In this document: positions 30,861-38,145 of the stretch, piece by piece | How the letters are laid out: every line of letters begins with the position of its first letter | How positions within the stretch are numbered: the stretch's first letter is position 1 | Assembly: GCF_900172315.1 (NCBI RefSeq) | Contig: NZ_FWFV01000001.1 | Span: 496,001 to 560,000, forward strand | Length of the DNA: 64,000 bases | DNA from: Palleronia marisminoris | GTDB lineage: Bacteria; Pseudomonadota; Alphaproteobacteria; Rhodobacterales; Rhodobacteraceae | Reading direction: 5' to 3' | The notes under the pieces: generated by a model | Database searches by the model: none | Told to the model about the DNA's origin: nothing | What the model saw: only the letters and a program-made list of their open reading frames with translations | Position numbers and translations under genes: made by a program

Positions 30861-31277
30861 TCAGGCGATGCCCAGCCGGGGGATCTCGATCTTGGGGCAG
30901 CGATTGACGACGACCTCGACGCCCGTCGCCCGCGCCATCTCGACCGCCTCGGGGCTGCTTACCCCAAGCTGCATCCAGACCACCCGCAGCGACGGCATCA
31001 CCTTCAGCGCCTCTTCGACCAGGGCGGGCACGGCATCCGAGCGGCGGAAGATGTCGAGCATCTCGACGTCGTCAGGCAGGTCGGCAAGTCCGCCGGCCAC
31101 TGTCTGCCCGAACAGCTCCTGCCCGGCGAGGCCGGGGTTGATCGGATGAACCACGTAACCCCGCGCCGCCAGGAACTGCCCGACCCCGTGGCTGGGCCGT
31201 GCAGGATTGGCCGAGGCCCCGGCCAGCCCGATGCGTTTCACGTCCGTCAGGATGCGGCGAATATCGTCGTCAGTCAT
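30861..31277 (-). CDS. CoA-binding domain protein (YccU-like)
   Basis: A 138-residue Rossmann-type protein: VKRIGLAGASANPARPSHGV, YVVHPINPGLAGQELFG, LPDDVEMLDIFRRSDAVP and VVWMQLGVSS. It resembles the CoA-binding domain of succinyl-CoA ligases; function of the standalone form is unknown. The start is the ATG at 31277, with AAGGGGA about 5 bases upstream. Confidence 0.9.
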   Translation of the reverse strand: MTDDDIRRILTDVKRIGLAGASANPARPSHGVGQFLAARGYVVHPINPGLAGQELFGQTVAGGLADLPDDVEMLDIFRRSDAVPALVEEALKVMPSLRVVWMQLGVSSPEAVEMARATGVEVVVNRCPKIEIPRLGIA

Positions 31278-31308
31278 GCGAATCCCCTTCTTGTGCAGGG
31301 CACCAACG

Positions 31309-31340
31309 AAAAACGCGCCCGGGGGTTCAGCCCGGGCGCG
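31309..31340 (-). terminator. rho-independent terminator of rlmB
   Basis: Read on the minus strand: CGCGCCCGGG, loop CTGAACC, CCCGGGCGCG, then TTTTT. It is a 10-bp perfect stem downstream of the rlmB stop and upstream of the CoA-binding gene. Confidence 0.88.
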
Positions 31341-31454
31341 AGTGTGGAACGAGGGACAGTGATGACGCGCCGGGTGTTCCGGCCCGGCGCCTGCCAAGAA
31401 CATGGCGTTGCAGGGCGGCAACGGAAAGAGAGGTCGCGCGAACGTGATTTTACG

Positions 31455-32222
31455 TCAGCGCGTCGCCGCGTACAGCGCCACCGCCGCCGCGTTCGACACG
31501 TTGAGCGATCCGAACGCGCCCCCCGCCGGAATTCGCACCAGCCGGTCGCAGAGCTCGCGCGTCCGCTCGCGCAAGCCCGGCCCCTCGGCGCCCAGCACCA
31601 GGCAGATCGGGCGCGACCCGGCGGCGGCCACGGCATCGGCCACGTCCGCCTCGGCCTCTCCGTCGAGGCCCAGGCACAGGTAGCCCATCCCCTTCAGCGC
31701 CTCGAGCGCGTCGCCAAGGTTGCCGACCCGCAGGTAGGGCTGACGCTCCAGCGCGCCCGAGGCGGTCTTGGCCAGCGCGCCGGTCTCGGGCGCGGAATGG
31801 CGCGAGGGGGCGATGACGGCACGCGCTCCGAATACTTCGGCCGAGCGCAGGATGGCGCCGACATTGTGCGGGTCCGTCACCCGGTCGAGCGCCACGATCG
31901 GCCCGCTCCCCGACACTGCGATGTCGTCGAGCCGCCCCCAGTCCAGCGGCTTGACCTCAAGCGCGGCCCCCTGATGCACCGATCCGGGGTCGAGCACCGG
32001 GGGGAACTTGCGCGGATCGACCTCCTCGACCTCGGGGGCATGGCGGATCGCGTCCCCCAGCCGGTCGGCGGCGTTCTTGGTGACGATCAGGCGCACCATC
32101 TCGCGGCGCGGATTCTCGAGCGCATCGCGCACCGCGTGGAGGCCGAACAGCCACACCGTCTCGCGCGCGGCCTCGCGGCGGCCACGCTCTTTTTCGACGA
32201 CCCATTTCGGTTTCTTTGTCAT
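31455..32222 (-). CDS. rlmB: 23S rRNA (guanosine-2'-O-)-methyltransferase, TrmH/SpoU family
   Basis: A 255-residue SPOUT methyltransferase. It shows the N-terminal substrate-binding domain (VWLFGLHAVRDALEN), then ALDRVTDPHNVGAILRSAEVFG, CLVLGAEGPGLRERT and GSLNVSNAAAVALYAA, the three SpoU motifs that form the knotted SAM site. By family it methylates G2251 (E. coli numbering). It ends in a strong terminator and is divergent from tRNA-Tyr. Confidence 0.92.
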   Translation of the reverse strand: MTKKPKWVVEKERGRREAARETVWLFGLHAVRDALENPRREMVRLIVTKNAADRLGDAIRHAPEVEEVDPRKFPPVLDPGSVHQGAALEVKPLDWGRLDDIAVSGSGPIVALDRVTDPHNVGAILRSAEVFGARAVIAPSRHSAPETGALAKTASGALERQPYLRVGNLGDALEALKGMGYLCLGLDGEAEADVADAVAAAGSRPICLVLGAEGPGLRERTRELCDRLVRIPAGGAFGSLNVSNAAAVALYAATR

Positions 32223-32314
32223 GCCGGGGCCATGCGCGGGGCGTGACCGAAATTCAAGCGATTTTCGTATTGACCCCCCTTCGGACCATGGATAGGAGAG
32301 CCGCCACAGTCAGT

Positions 32315-32398
32315 GGGCGACAGGCCGCAAGGTGTGGCAGGGGACTGTAACTCCCTCGCGGAGACGCACGCCTGGTTCGATTCCAGGGTCGCCCACCA
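32315..32398 (+). tRNA. tRNA-Tyr (anticodon GTA)
   Basis: Folded by eye. The acceptor stem is GGGCGAC/GTCGCCC with discriminator A and encoded CCA (32395-32398). The D stem is GCC/GGC. The anticodon stem is GGGGA/TCCCT (first pair G-U) with loop CTGTAAC, so the anticodon is GTA. A long class II variable arm follows, and the T arm is CCTGG TTCGATT CCAGG. Length 84. Confidence 0.97.
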
Positions 32399-32450
32399 CT
32401 GACTGCCCGGCCACCGCGTCACGCGCGGATGGCGCAACAGGGCCCACGTC

Positions 32451-33434
32451 ATGACTGAACCATTCGACATCGCGATCGTGGGACAGGCCGGCCGCATCGG
32501 CTACGAGTCCGCGCTGTTCGCCGCAACCCTGCGCCGCGCCGATCCCGCCTTCGACGGACGGCTGATCGTTCTGGAACCGCAGCCGGGGCCAAACTGGCCC
32601 GACGATCCGCGGCTGTCCGATCCCGTGCGCGATCTGCTGGGCACCTTGGGTGCCGAGATTCGCCCGTTCGAGACGCCGGTCTTCGGCGCCAAGTACCCCT
32701 ACGGCAACAAGATCGAAGGGTTGCTGACCCTCGACCCCGACCGGCCGTTCGTCTTCTTCGACAGCGACACGCTGGTGCATGGCGCCCTCTCTGCCCTTCC
32801 CTTCGACTTCGACCGACCCGCCGCCTCGATGCGGCGCGAGGGGACCTGGCCCGAGCCTGAACTCTATGGCCCCGGCTATGCCGAGACATGGCGCGCGCTC
32901 TACGACCGGTTCGGGCTGGACTTCGACAGCTCGTTCGACCTGACCCAGCCCGATGAATACTGGGAGAGGTATCTCTACTTCAACGCCGGTTGGTTCTTCG
33001 GCCGCTCCGGCCCCGCATTCGGCCGCCGGTTCCTCGACTACGCGACGGCGATCCGCGACGATCCGCCCGAAGAGGTCGCGCTGCAAAGCTTCGACCCGTG
33101 GCTCGACCAGGTCGCCCTGCCCCTCGTGATTCATTCCTTCGGCGGCGGTCGCCCCTGCCCGGAACTGAGCGGCCTCGACGGCGAAGTGACGACCCACTAC
33201 CGCACCCTGCCCCTGCTTTATGCCCGCGAGCGCGACGAGGCCGTTGCTGCGGCCGAAGGCGCGATGTCCGACAATCGCATCAAGAAGGTCCTGAAGGAGC
33301 ACGAGCCCTTCAAGCGATTCATCCTGCAGAACAAGGGCGCGAAGGCCCGCGCGCTGTTCGACCGGACCGACCTGCCCCGGAAGGAGCAGGCGATCCGCAA
33401 CCGGCTCAAGGCCAACAACCTGTGGATGCGCTAG
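32451..33434 (+). CDS. uncharacterised protein with a DXD-type glycosyltransferase look
   Basis: A 327-residue cytoplasmic protein. It starts with a nucleotide-binding-like strand (FDIAIVGQAGRIGYESALFA), and FVFFDSDTLVHG near residue 100 resembles the metal-binding DXD motif of GT-A glycosyltransferases. Later come a central YLYFNAGWFFG, as in GT8-like sugar transferases, and a basic C-terminal helix region (RIKKVLKEHEPFKRF). No signal or TM segment. It follows tRNA-Tyr by 52 bases and overlaps the convergent dehydrogenase gene by 4 bases. The GT call is inference; a conserved Rhodobacteraceae hypothetical is the safe description. Confidence 0.6.
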   Translation: MTEPFDIAIVGQAGRIGYESALFAATLRRADPAFDGRLIVLEPQPGPNWPDDPRLSDPVRDLLGTLGAEIRPFETPVFGAKYPYGNKIEGLLTLDPDRPFVFFDSDTLVHGALSALPFDFDRPAASMRREGTWPEPELYGPGYAETWRALYDRFGLDFDSSFDLTQPDEYWERYLYFNAGWFFGRSGPAFGRRFLDYATAIRDDPPEEVALQSFDPWLDQVALPLVIHSFGGGRPCPELSGLDGEVTTHYRTLPLLYARERDEAVAAAEGAMSDNRIKKVLKEHEPFKRFILQNKGAKARALFDRTDLPRKEQAIRNRLKANNLWMR

Positions 33435-34309
33435 ACAGCGCCGAGCTTGCGTAGCCGGGCGATCAGGGCAGACGTATCCCACCGATTGCCGCCCATGTTC
33501 TGGACGTCCTTGTAGAACTGGTCGACCAGCGCCGTGACGGGCAGTGCTGCGCCGATCTCGTCCCCGGTGGACAGGCAGATCCCCAGGTCCTTGCGCATCC
33601 AGTCGATGGCGAAGCCGTGGTCGAACGCGCCGTCGATCATGGTCTCGTAGCGGTTCTCCATCTGCCACGAGCCGGCCGCGCCCTGGCTGATGACCTCGAC
33701 CACCGCCCGGCCGTCCAAGCCGGCCTTCTCGGCGAAATGCAGCGCCTCGCTGAGACCCTGGACAAGGCCGGCGATGGCGATCTGGTTGCACATCTTGGTG
33801 GTCTGCCCCGCCCCGATCTCGCCGATCAGGCGGCAGATCTTGGCATAGGTCGAGATTACCGGCTCGGCCCGGTCGTAATGCGCCTGATCGCCGCCGCACA
33901 TGACCGAGAGCTTGCCATTCTCGGCCCCCGCCTGCCCGCCCGAGATCGGCGCATCCACATAGCCGATCCCGCGACCCGCTGCGATCCCGGCCAGCTCGCG
34001 CGTGACCTTGGCCGACACGGTGGTGTGATCGACGAGGATCGCGCCCTCGGACATGCCGGTAAAGACGCCGTGATCGCCGGTGCAGATCGCGCGCAGGTCG
34101 TCGTCGTTTCCGACGCAGGTCAGGACGAAATCCGCGCCATCGGCCGCCTCAGCAGGGGTTTCGGCATGCGATCCGCCGTGCTCCGCCACCCAGGCCTCGG
34201 CCTTGGCGGCGGTGCGGTTGTAGACCGTCACCTCGTGCCCTGCGGCCTTCAGGTGCCCGGCCATCGGGTAGCCCATCACGCCCAATCCCAGAAATGCTAT
34301 CTTAGCCAT
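33431..34309 (-). CDS. NAD(P)-dependent beta-hydroxyacid dehydrogenase (3-hydroxyisobutyrate dehydrogenase family)
   Basis: A 292-residue cytoplasmic oxidoreductase. The N-terminal Rossmann motif is FLGLGVMGYPMAGHL; the substrate motif is DAPISGGQAGAENGKLSVM; the catalytic Lys lies in GAGQTTKMCNQIAIAG. Candidate substrates are 3-hydroxyisobutyrate, tartronate semialdehyde or succinate semialdehyde; sequence alone does not decide. TVYNRTAAKAEAW after the second strand, with Asn-Arg, favours NADP(H). It is divergent from the penicillin acylase gene. Confidence 0.85.
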   Translation of the reverse strand: MAKIAFLGLGVMGYPMAGHLKAAGHEVTVYNRTAAKAEAWVAEHGGSHAETPAEAADGADFVLTCVGNDDDLRAICTGDHGVFTGMSEGAILVDHTTVSAKVTRELAGIAAGRGIGYVDAPISGGQAGAENGKLSVMCGGDQAHYDRAEPVISTYAKICRLIGEIGAGQTTKMCNQIAIAGLVQGLSEALHFAEKAGLDGRAVVEVISQGAAGSWQMENRYETMIDGAFDHGFAIDWMRKDLGICLSTGDEIGAALPVTALVDQFYKDVQNMGGNRWDTSALIARLRKLGAV

Positions 34310-34393
34310 GCCTTCACCTCTGCCGGTCTATTGTCTAAGCGGTTGTCCAACGCAGCCCCCCTGCCGGTCAACCGGCGCGGCCCCGAGGTGTCC

Positions 34394-36865
34394 ATGATTT
34401 CCGTGTTTCGCTGGCTTGTCCGGATTTTCATCGGCCTCGCCCTGTTCGCCATCGTGGCCGTCGTGGTGAGCTACCTGTTCCTGTCGCGCTCGATCCCCGA
34501 TTACGAGGGCCGCTTCACGGTCGACGGCGTGACCGCCCCGGTCGAGATCGTGCGCAACACCCAGAACGTCCCCCACATCTTCGGCGAGACCGACGCCGAC
34601 GTGTTCTACGGGCTTGGCTTCGCCCACGCGCAGGACCGGCTGTGGCAGATGACCCTGTTGCGCCGCACCGCGCAAGGCCGCCTGTCCGAGATCTTCGGCT
34701 CGCGCACGGCCCGCACCGACGAGCTGCTGCGGCGGCTCGACCTCTACAACCTCGCGCGCCGCTCGCTCGAGGTGCAGGACGACGCGACGACAGAGGCGCT
34801 GAGAGCCTATTCCGCCGGGGTCAACGCCTGGCTGGCGCAGGTCAACGAAGGCGCGCGCGGCCGCGGCGCGCCCGAGTTCTGGCTCTTCCCGCCGGAATTC
34901 GCCCCGTGGCAGCCCACCGACAGCCTCGCCATCCTGAAGCTGATGGGCCTGCAGCTGTCGTCTCACGCCACCGAAGAGGTGCTGCGCGCACGCGTCTCGC
35001 TGGCGCTCGAGGACGATGCGCGGCTTGCCGACATCATGCCGGACTCGCCCGGGAACGGAATTGCGGCGCTGCCTGAATACTCCTCGCTCGTGCCGGAAAC
35101 CGAGGGCATCCGCTATGCTGCGGCGTCGGGGATCGCCGATCCACTTTACCCCGTCGCGGCCCGCGGCATGGGCGGCGCTTCGAACGCGTGGGCGGCCGGT
35201 CCGTCGCGTTCCGCCAGCGGCGGCACTTTGCTGGCGAACGACCCGCACCTGGGCTTCACCGCGCCCTCGATCTGGTACCTCGCCCGGATCGAGCTGGAAT
35301 CTGGTGGTATCATCGGCGGCACGATCCCCGGAATGCCCGTGGTGATGCTGGGCCGGTCTGACCAGCTCGGTTGGGGGCTGACATCATCTTACGCAGACGA
35401 CCAGGACGTCCATATCGAGCGGCTGAACCCCGAGAACTCCTCCGAACTGCTGACGCCCGACGGCTACAAGCCGATGCGCACCCGCACCTCGATCGTCCGG
35501 ATCAAGGACGGGGCCGACGTGACGCTGACGCTCCGCTGGTCCGAGAATGGCCCCGTCCTGCCGGGGCGGCACTGGAACCTTGCGACGGTCACCCCGCCCG
35601 GACACGTCGCCTCGCTGTCCTGGACGGTCCTGAGCGACGAGGACACATCCATGTCCGCGGCGATGCAACTGATGAAGGCGGACACTGTCGAAGAGGCGCT
35701 GGAGGCGTCCGAGGACTTCATCGGCCCGTCGCAGAACCTGACCGTGGCCGACCGCGAGAGCATCGCCATGAAGACCATCGGCGCCCTGCCCAAGCGGCAC
35801 GAGGACCACCAGTCGAAAGGCCGCCTGCCCACGCCCGGCTGGATCGAGGCGAACCGCTGGGACGGCATGCTGCCCTATTCGCAGAATCCGGAATTCGTGG
35901 ACCCCGACGGCGGCATCCTGGGCAACACGAACAACGAGGTGATCGACCGTCCTTTCCCGCTGCACGTCTCGTATCACTGGGGCGACACGCAGCGCGTGCA
36001 ACGCTGGAGCCGTCTGATGCAGGGCCGCGAGGTCCATACCCGCGAAAGCTTCATGGAGGCGCAGCTCGACACGGTCAGCCCCACCGCCCGGTCGCTTCTG
36101 CCGCTGGTCGGGGCCGAACTTTGGTTCACTGGCGAGGCCGCCCCCGAGGGGACGCCCGAACGCCTGCGGCAGCGCGCCCTGGCCCTGCTGGCCAGTTGGA
36201 ACGGCGAGATGAACGAGCATCTGCCCGAACCCCTGCTCTATGCCGCGTGGATGCGCGCGCTGCAGGACCGCCTTATCCATGACGAGCTGGGGCCCCTCGC
36301 CGAAGAGTTCACCCATATCGAGCCGCTCTTCATCGAGCGCGTCTACCGCAACGTGGATGGCGCGGCGGAGTGGTGCGACGTCGTCCAGTCCGCGCGGGTC
36401 GAGGATTGCAACGAGATCGCGCGCCAGGCGCTCGACGAGGCGCTGATCTGGATCACCGAGACCTACGGCCGCGGCCTCGAGTCGCTACGTTGGGGAAATG
36501 CTCATGAAGCGCTGCACGAACATGCCGTGCTGGGCGAGGCGCCGGGGATCGGCTGGATCGTCAACATCCGCCAAAGCACCAGCGGCGGGGACAACACGCT
36601 TCTGCGGGGCCGCACCAAGGGCACCGGGCCGGATCCGTTCCTGAACGTCCACGGCGCAGGCTACCGGGGCATCTACGACTTCGCGGACCCGAATTCATCG
36701 GTGTTCATCAGCTCGACCGGGCAGTCGGGCCACCCGCTCTCGCGCCATTACGACGATCTGAGCGAGCTGTGGCGGCGCGGCGAATACATCCCGATGACCC
36801 TCGACCCCGACCTCGCCCGCGCCGGGGCCGTCGGGATCACCACGCTGGTCCCGACGCGCGAGTGA
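34394..36865 (+). CDS. penicillin acylase family protein (Ntn hydrolase)
   Basis: An 823-residue precursor anchored by an N-terminal TM segment (about residues 7-32), with the body periplasmic. It shows the A-chain motif GLGFAHAQDRLWQM and the autocleavage site at GMGGASNAWAAGP, where Ser would become the N-terminal nucleophile of the B chain, followed by GGTLLANDPHLGFTAPSIWY. Family members cleave amide bonds in acyl-homoserine lactones, penicillins or other N-acyl compounds; quorum quenching is possible but unproven. The start is the ATG at 34394; the long upstream frame is a shadow of the dehydrogenase gene. Confidence 0.88.
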   Translation: MISVFRWLVRIFIGLALFAIVAVVVSYLFLSRSIPDYEGRFTVDGVTAPVEIVRNTQNVPHIFGETDADVFYGLGFAHAQDRLWQMTLLRRTAQGRLSEIFGSRTARTDELLRRLDLYNLARRSLEVQDDATTEALRAYSAGVNAWLAQVNEGARGRGAPEFWLFPPEFAPWQPTDSLAILKLMGLQLSSHATEEVLRARVSLALEDDARLADIMPDSPGNGIAALPEYSSLVPETEGIRYAAASGIADPLYPVAARGMGGASNAWAAGPSRSASGGTLLANDPHLGFTAPSIWYLARIELESGGIIGGTIPGMPVVMLGRSDQLGWGLTSSYADDQDVHIERLNPENSSELLTPDGYKPMRTRTSIVRIKDGADVTLTLRWSENGPVLPGRHWNLATVTPPGHVASLSWTVLSDEDTSMSAAMQLMKADTVEEALEASEDFIGPSQNLTVADRESIAMKTIGALPKRHEDHQSKGRLPTPGWIEANRWDGMLPYSQNPEFVDPDGGILGNTNNEVIDRPFPLHVSYHWGDTQRVQRWSRLMQGREVHTRESFMEAQLDTVSPTARSLLPLVGAELWFTGEAAPEGTPERLRQRALALLASWNGEMNEHLPEPLLYAAWMRALQDRLIHDELGPLAEEFTHIEPLFIERVYRNVDGAAEWCDVVQSARVEDCNEIARQALDEALIWITETYGRGLESLRWGNAHEALHEHAVLGEAPGIGWIVNIRQSTSGGDNTLLRGRTKGTGPDPFLNVHGAGYRGIYDFADPNSSVFISSTGQSGHPLSRHYDDLSELWRRGEYIPMTLDPDLARAGAVGITTLVPTRE

Positions 36866-36866
36866 A

Positions 36867-36890
36867 CTTTGGCGGGCGTTCCCGCCAAAG
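36867..36890 (+). terminator. hairpin just after the penicillin acylase gene (terminator-like, no U-tract)
   Basis: CTTTGGCGGG and CCCGCCAAAG form a perfect 10-bp stem with a CGTT loop, beginning 1 base after the stop codon. It is followed by GGGGCC rather than T's, so it may be a stabilising 3' hairpin rather than an intrinsic terminator. Confidence 0.5.
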
Positions 36891-36977
36891 GGGGCCGCCT
36901 TGGTCTCGGTGGCGCTAGCCGGCTGCCGTGGAGACCCCCCATCCACGCAGGAGTGTCTTAACCATTTCGTGCGAGAG

Positions 36978-36997
36978 TGGAGCAACCGATGGAGCAA
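36978..36997 (+). repeat. short direct repeat TGGAGCAA (two copies)
   Basis: TGGAGCAA at 36978-36985 and 36990-36997, spaced 12 bases apart in the long intergenic region. Meaning unknown. Confidence 0.5.
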
Positions 36998-37029
36998 TGT
37001 TTCGTTTCTCGGGTCCTCCCTGATGGACT

Positions 37030-37058
37030 GGCCGTGTCCGCCGGGCGCGGCCTTTTTT
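37030..37058 (+). terminator. rho-independent terminator in the 36.9-37.3 kb intergenic region
   Basis: GGCCGTGTCC (37030-37039) pairs with GGGCGCGGCC (37043-37052) through ten pairs including two G-U, loop GCC, then six T's. It could end the penicillin acylase transcript or a separate RNA. Just upstream, GGGTCCTCCC (37011-37020) can form a small hairpin with a TCCT loop. Confidence 0.75.
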
Positions 37059-37108
37059 CGTGCCTCGCGGGTCGCGTCCAGACCGCTCGAAGCACGGAAT
37101 TTTCCCTG

Positions 37109-37137
37109 TTGACGGTCCCTTGTTTAGCCCATAGCGT
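37109..37137 (+). promoter_or_regulatory. predicted promoter for an intergenic small RNA
   Basis: TTGACG (37109-37114), a 17-base spacer, then TAGCGT (37132-37137). The -35 is near consensus and the -10 is weak (three of six). A start near 37144 would give a short RNA ending at the terminator at 37187-37212. Confidence 0.5.
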
Positions 37138-37143
37138 CCGAGA

Positions 37144-37212
37144 AAATCAAAAAAGCTGGCCAGTCCGCCAGGGAGATAGCGTAGCGAAAAGGCCCCTCCT
37201 CGGGGCCTTTTT
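37144..37212 (+). ncRNA. candidate small RNA of about 70 nt with two hairpins
   Basis: It lies between a predicted promoter and a clear intrinsic terminator, with no start codon in between. The 5' part is A-rich. A hairpin CTGGC-CAGTCC-GCCAG follows, then a single-stranded linker, and the 3' terminator hairpin GGCCCC-TCCTC-GGGGCC with TTTTT. The terminator loop shows CCTCC-like bases, which resemble an anti-Shine-Dalgarno sequence. The window also encodes Hfq. No known family recognised. Confidence 0.45.
37187..37212 (+). terminator. rho-independent terminator of the candidate small RNA
   Basis: AAAAGGCCCC pairs with GGGGCCTTTT around loop TCCTC, ending in five T's (37208-37212). Confidence 0.9.
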
Positions 37213-37255
37213 CACGTCTGCGCCGATCCCGGAAATCGGACCTGACACGCCTCAT

Positions 37256-37284
37256 TTGACCTGTTAAACGGCGCTCGGTTCAAT
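37256..37284 (+). promoter_or_regulatory. predicted promoter of the IalB-family gene
   Basis: TTGACC (37256-37261), a 17-base spacer, TTCAAT (37279-37284). It lies about 20 bases before the ATG at 37304, giving a short leader with GGAAG as ribosome binding site. Confidence 0.6.
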
Positions 37285-37303
37285 CTGCAGCTATGGAAGC
37301 GAC

Positions 37304-38008
37304 ATGTCCCAATTTCTGAAGACGATCTCTTTCGCCGCGCTCGTCGCCCTTGCCGGGCCGGCCCTCGCGCAGGAGAACGAGACCGCCGATACCTCCGGGG
37401 CGTCGGAGACGTCCGAGCCTGCCGCCCCCGACGCGGCCAGCGACCTTGATCTGGGCGCACAGCCCGAGTCCCCGGCCTCCGAGGCGCCCGGTTCCGAAGC
37501 CCCGACCGCCGAGGCCGGCGTTGCCGCGGAAGACACGCCCGAAGAGGGCCCCGGATCGACCTATACCGCCGCCGAGTTCGGCGATTGGCAGCAGCGCTGC
37601 GCGCGGGCGGCCGAGGGGACGGATCCCTGCCAGCTCTACCAGCTGCTTCAGGACGGCAACGGCAACTCGGTCGCCGAGATCAGCATCTTCCCCCTGCCCG
37701 CGGGACAGGAGGCCGCCGCTGGCGCAACGATCGTGACCCCGCTCGAGACGCTGCTCCCCGCGGGAATCACGCTGACCGTCGATGGCGGCCAGCCGCGCCG
37801 GTATCCGTTCGAGTTCTGCGCGGCTCAGGGCTGCATCGCCCGCGTGGGCTTCACCAATGCCGAGGTTGCGCAATTCAAGCAGGGCGCCAACGGCAACATG
37901 GTGATCCGTCCCGCAGCGGCGCCGGATCAGCAGATCGAGCTGACGATCTCGCTCTCGGGCTTCACCGCCGGCTACGAAGCGGTTCAGGAGACGGTCCCCG
38001 CCGAGTGA
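37304..38008 (+). CDS. invasion-associated locus B (IalB) family protein
   Basis: A 234-residue secreted protein with a Sec signal peptide (cleavage after PALA|QE). A disordered acidic Pro/Glu/Ser/Ala-rich stretch (about residues 24-85) follows. The C-terminal IalB domain has FGDWQQRCA, DPCQLYQLLQDGNGN and FEFCAAQGCIARVGF, with paired cysteines. The name comes from a Bartonella locus; in free-living alphaproteobacteria the role is unknown and no invasion function should be assumed. It has its own promoter and a strong terminator. Confidence 0.88.
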   Translation: MSQFLKTISFAALVALAGPALAQENETADTSGASETSEPAAPDAASDLDLGAQPESPASEAPGSEAPTAEAGVAAEDTPEEGPGSTYTAAEFGDWQQRCARAAEGTDPCQLYQLLQDGNGNSVAEISIFPLPAGQEAAAGATIVTPLETLLPAGITLTVDGGQPRRYPFEFCAAQGCIARVGFTNAEVAQFKQGANGNMVIRPAAAPDQQIELTISLSGFTAGYEAVQETVPAE

Positions 38009-38031
38009 TCCCCTCGGATCGGACCGAAAGC

Positions 38032-38061
38032 AGGGCCGGGGCACTTTCCCCGGCCCTTTTT
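38032..38061 (+). terminator. rho-independent terminator of the IalB-family gene
   Basis: AGGGCCGGGG (38032-38041) pairs with CCCCGGCCCT (38048-38057), loop CACTTT, then TTTT. It lies 23 bases after the stop. Confidence 0.92.
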
Positions 38062-38145
38062 CGTGCGGTGCGGAAGAGGCGCGCCCTACGCGGGTTTTTC
38101 CGAAGGTTGATCAGCGACGGCGCCGCCTGGGCCGCACCACCCGCT

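Noticed and set aside
33617-34393. A 259-codon extension of the penicillin acylase frame
   Set aside because: Antisense to the beta-hydroxyacid dehydrogenase; the membrane anchor begins at the ATG at 34394.
36891-37212. 6S RNA, SRP RNA or tmRNA in the long intergenic region
   Set aside because: None of their conserved loops, tag frame or GGAA tetraloop features is present.
36977-37267. A 96-codon plus-strand open frame in the intergenic region
   Set aside because: It reads through two intrinsic terminators and a promoter-like element and has no domain or ribosome binding site.
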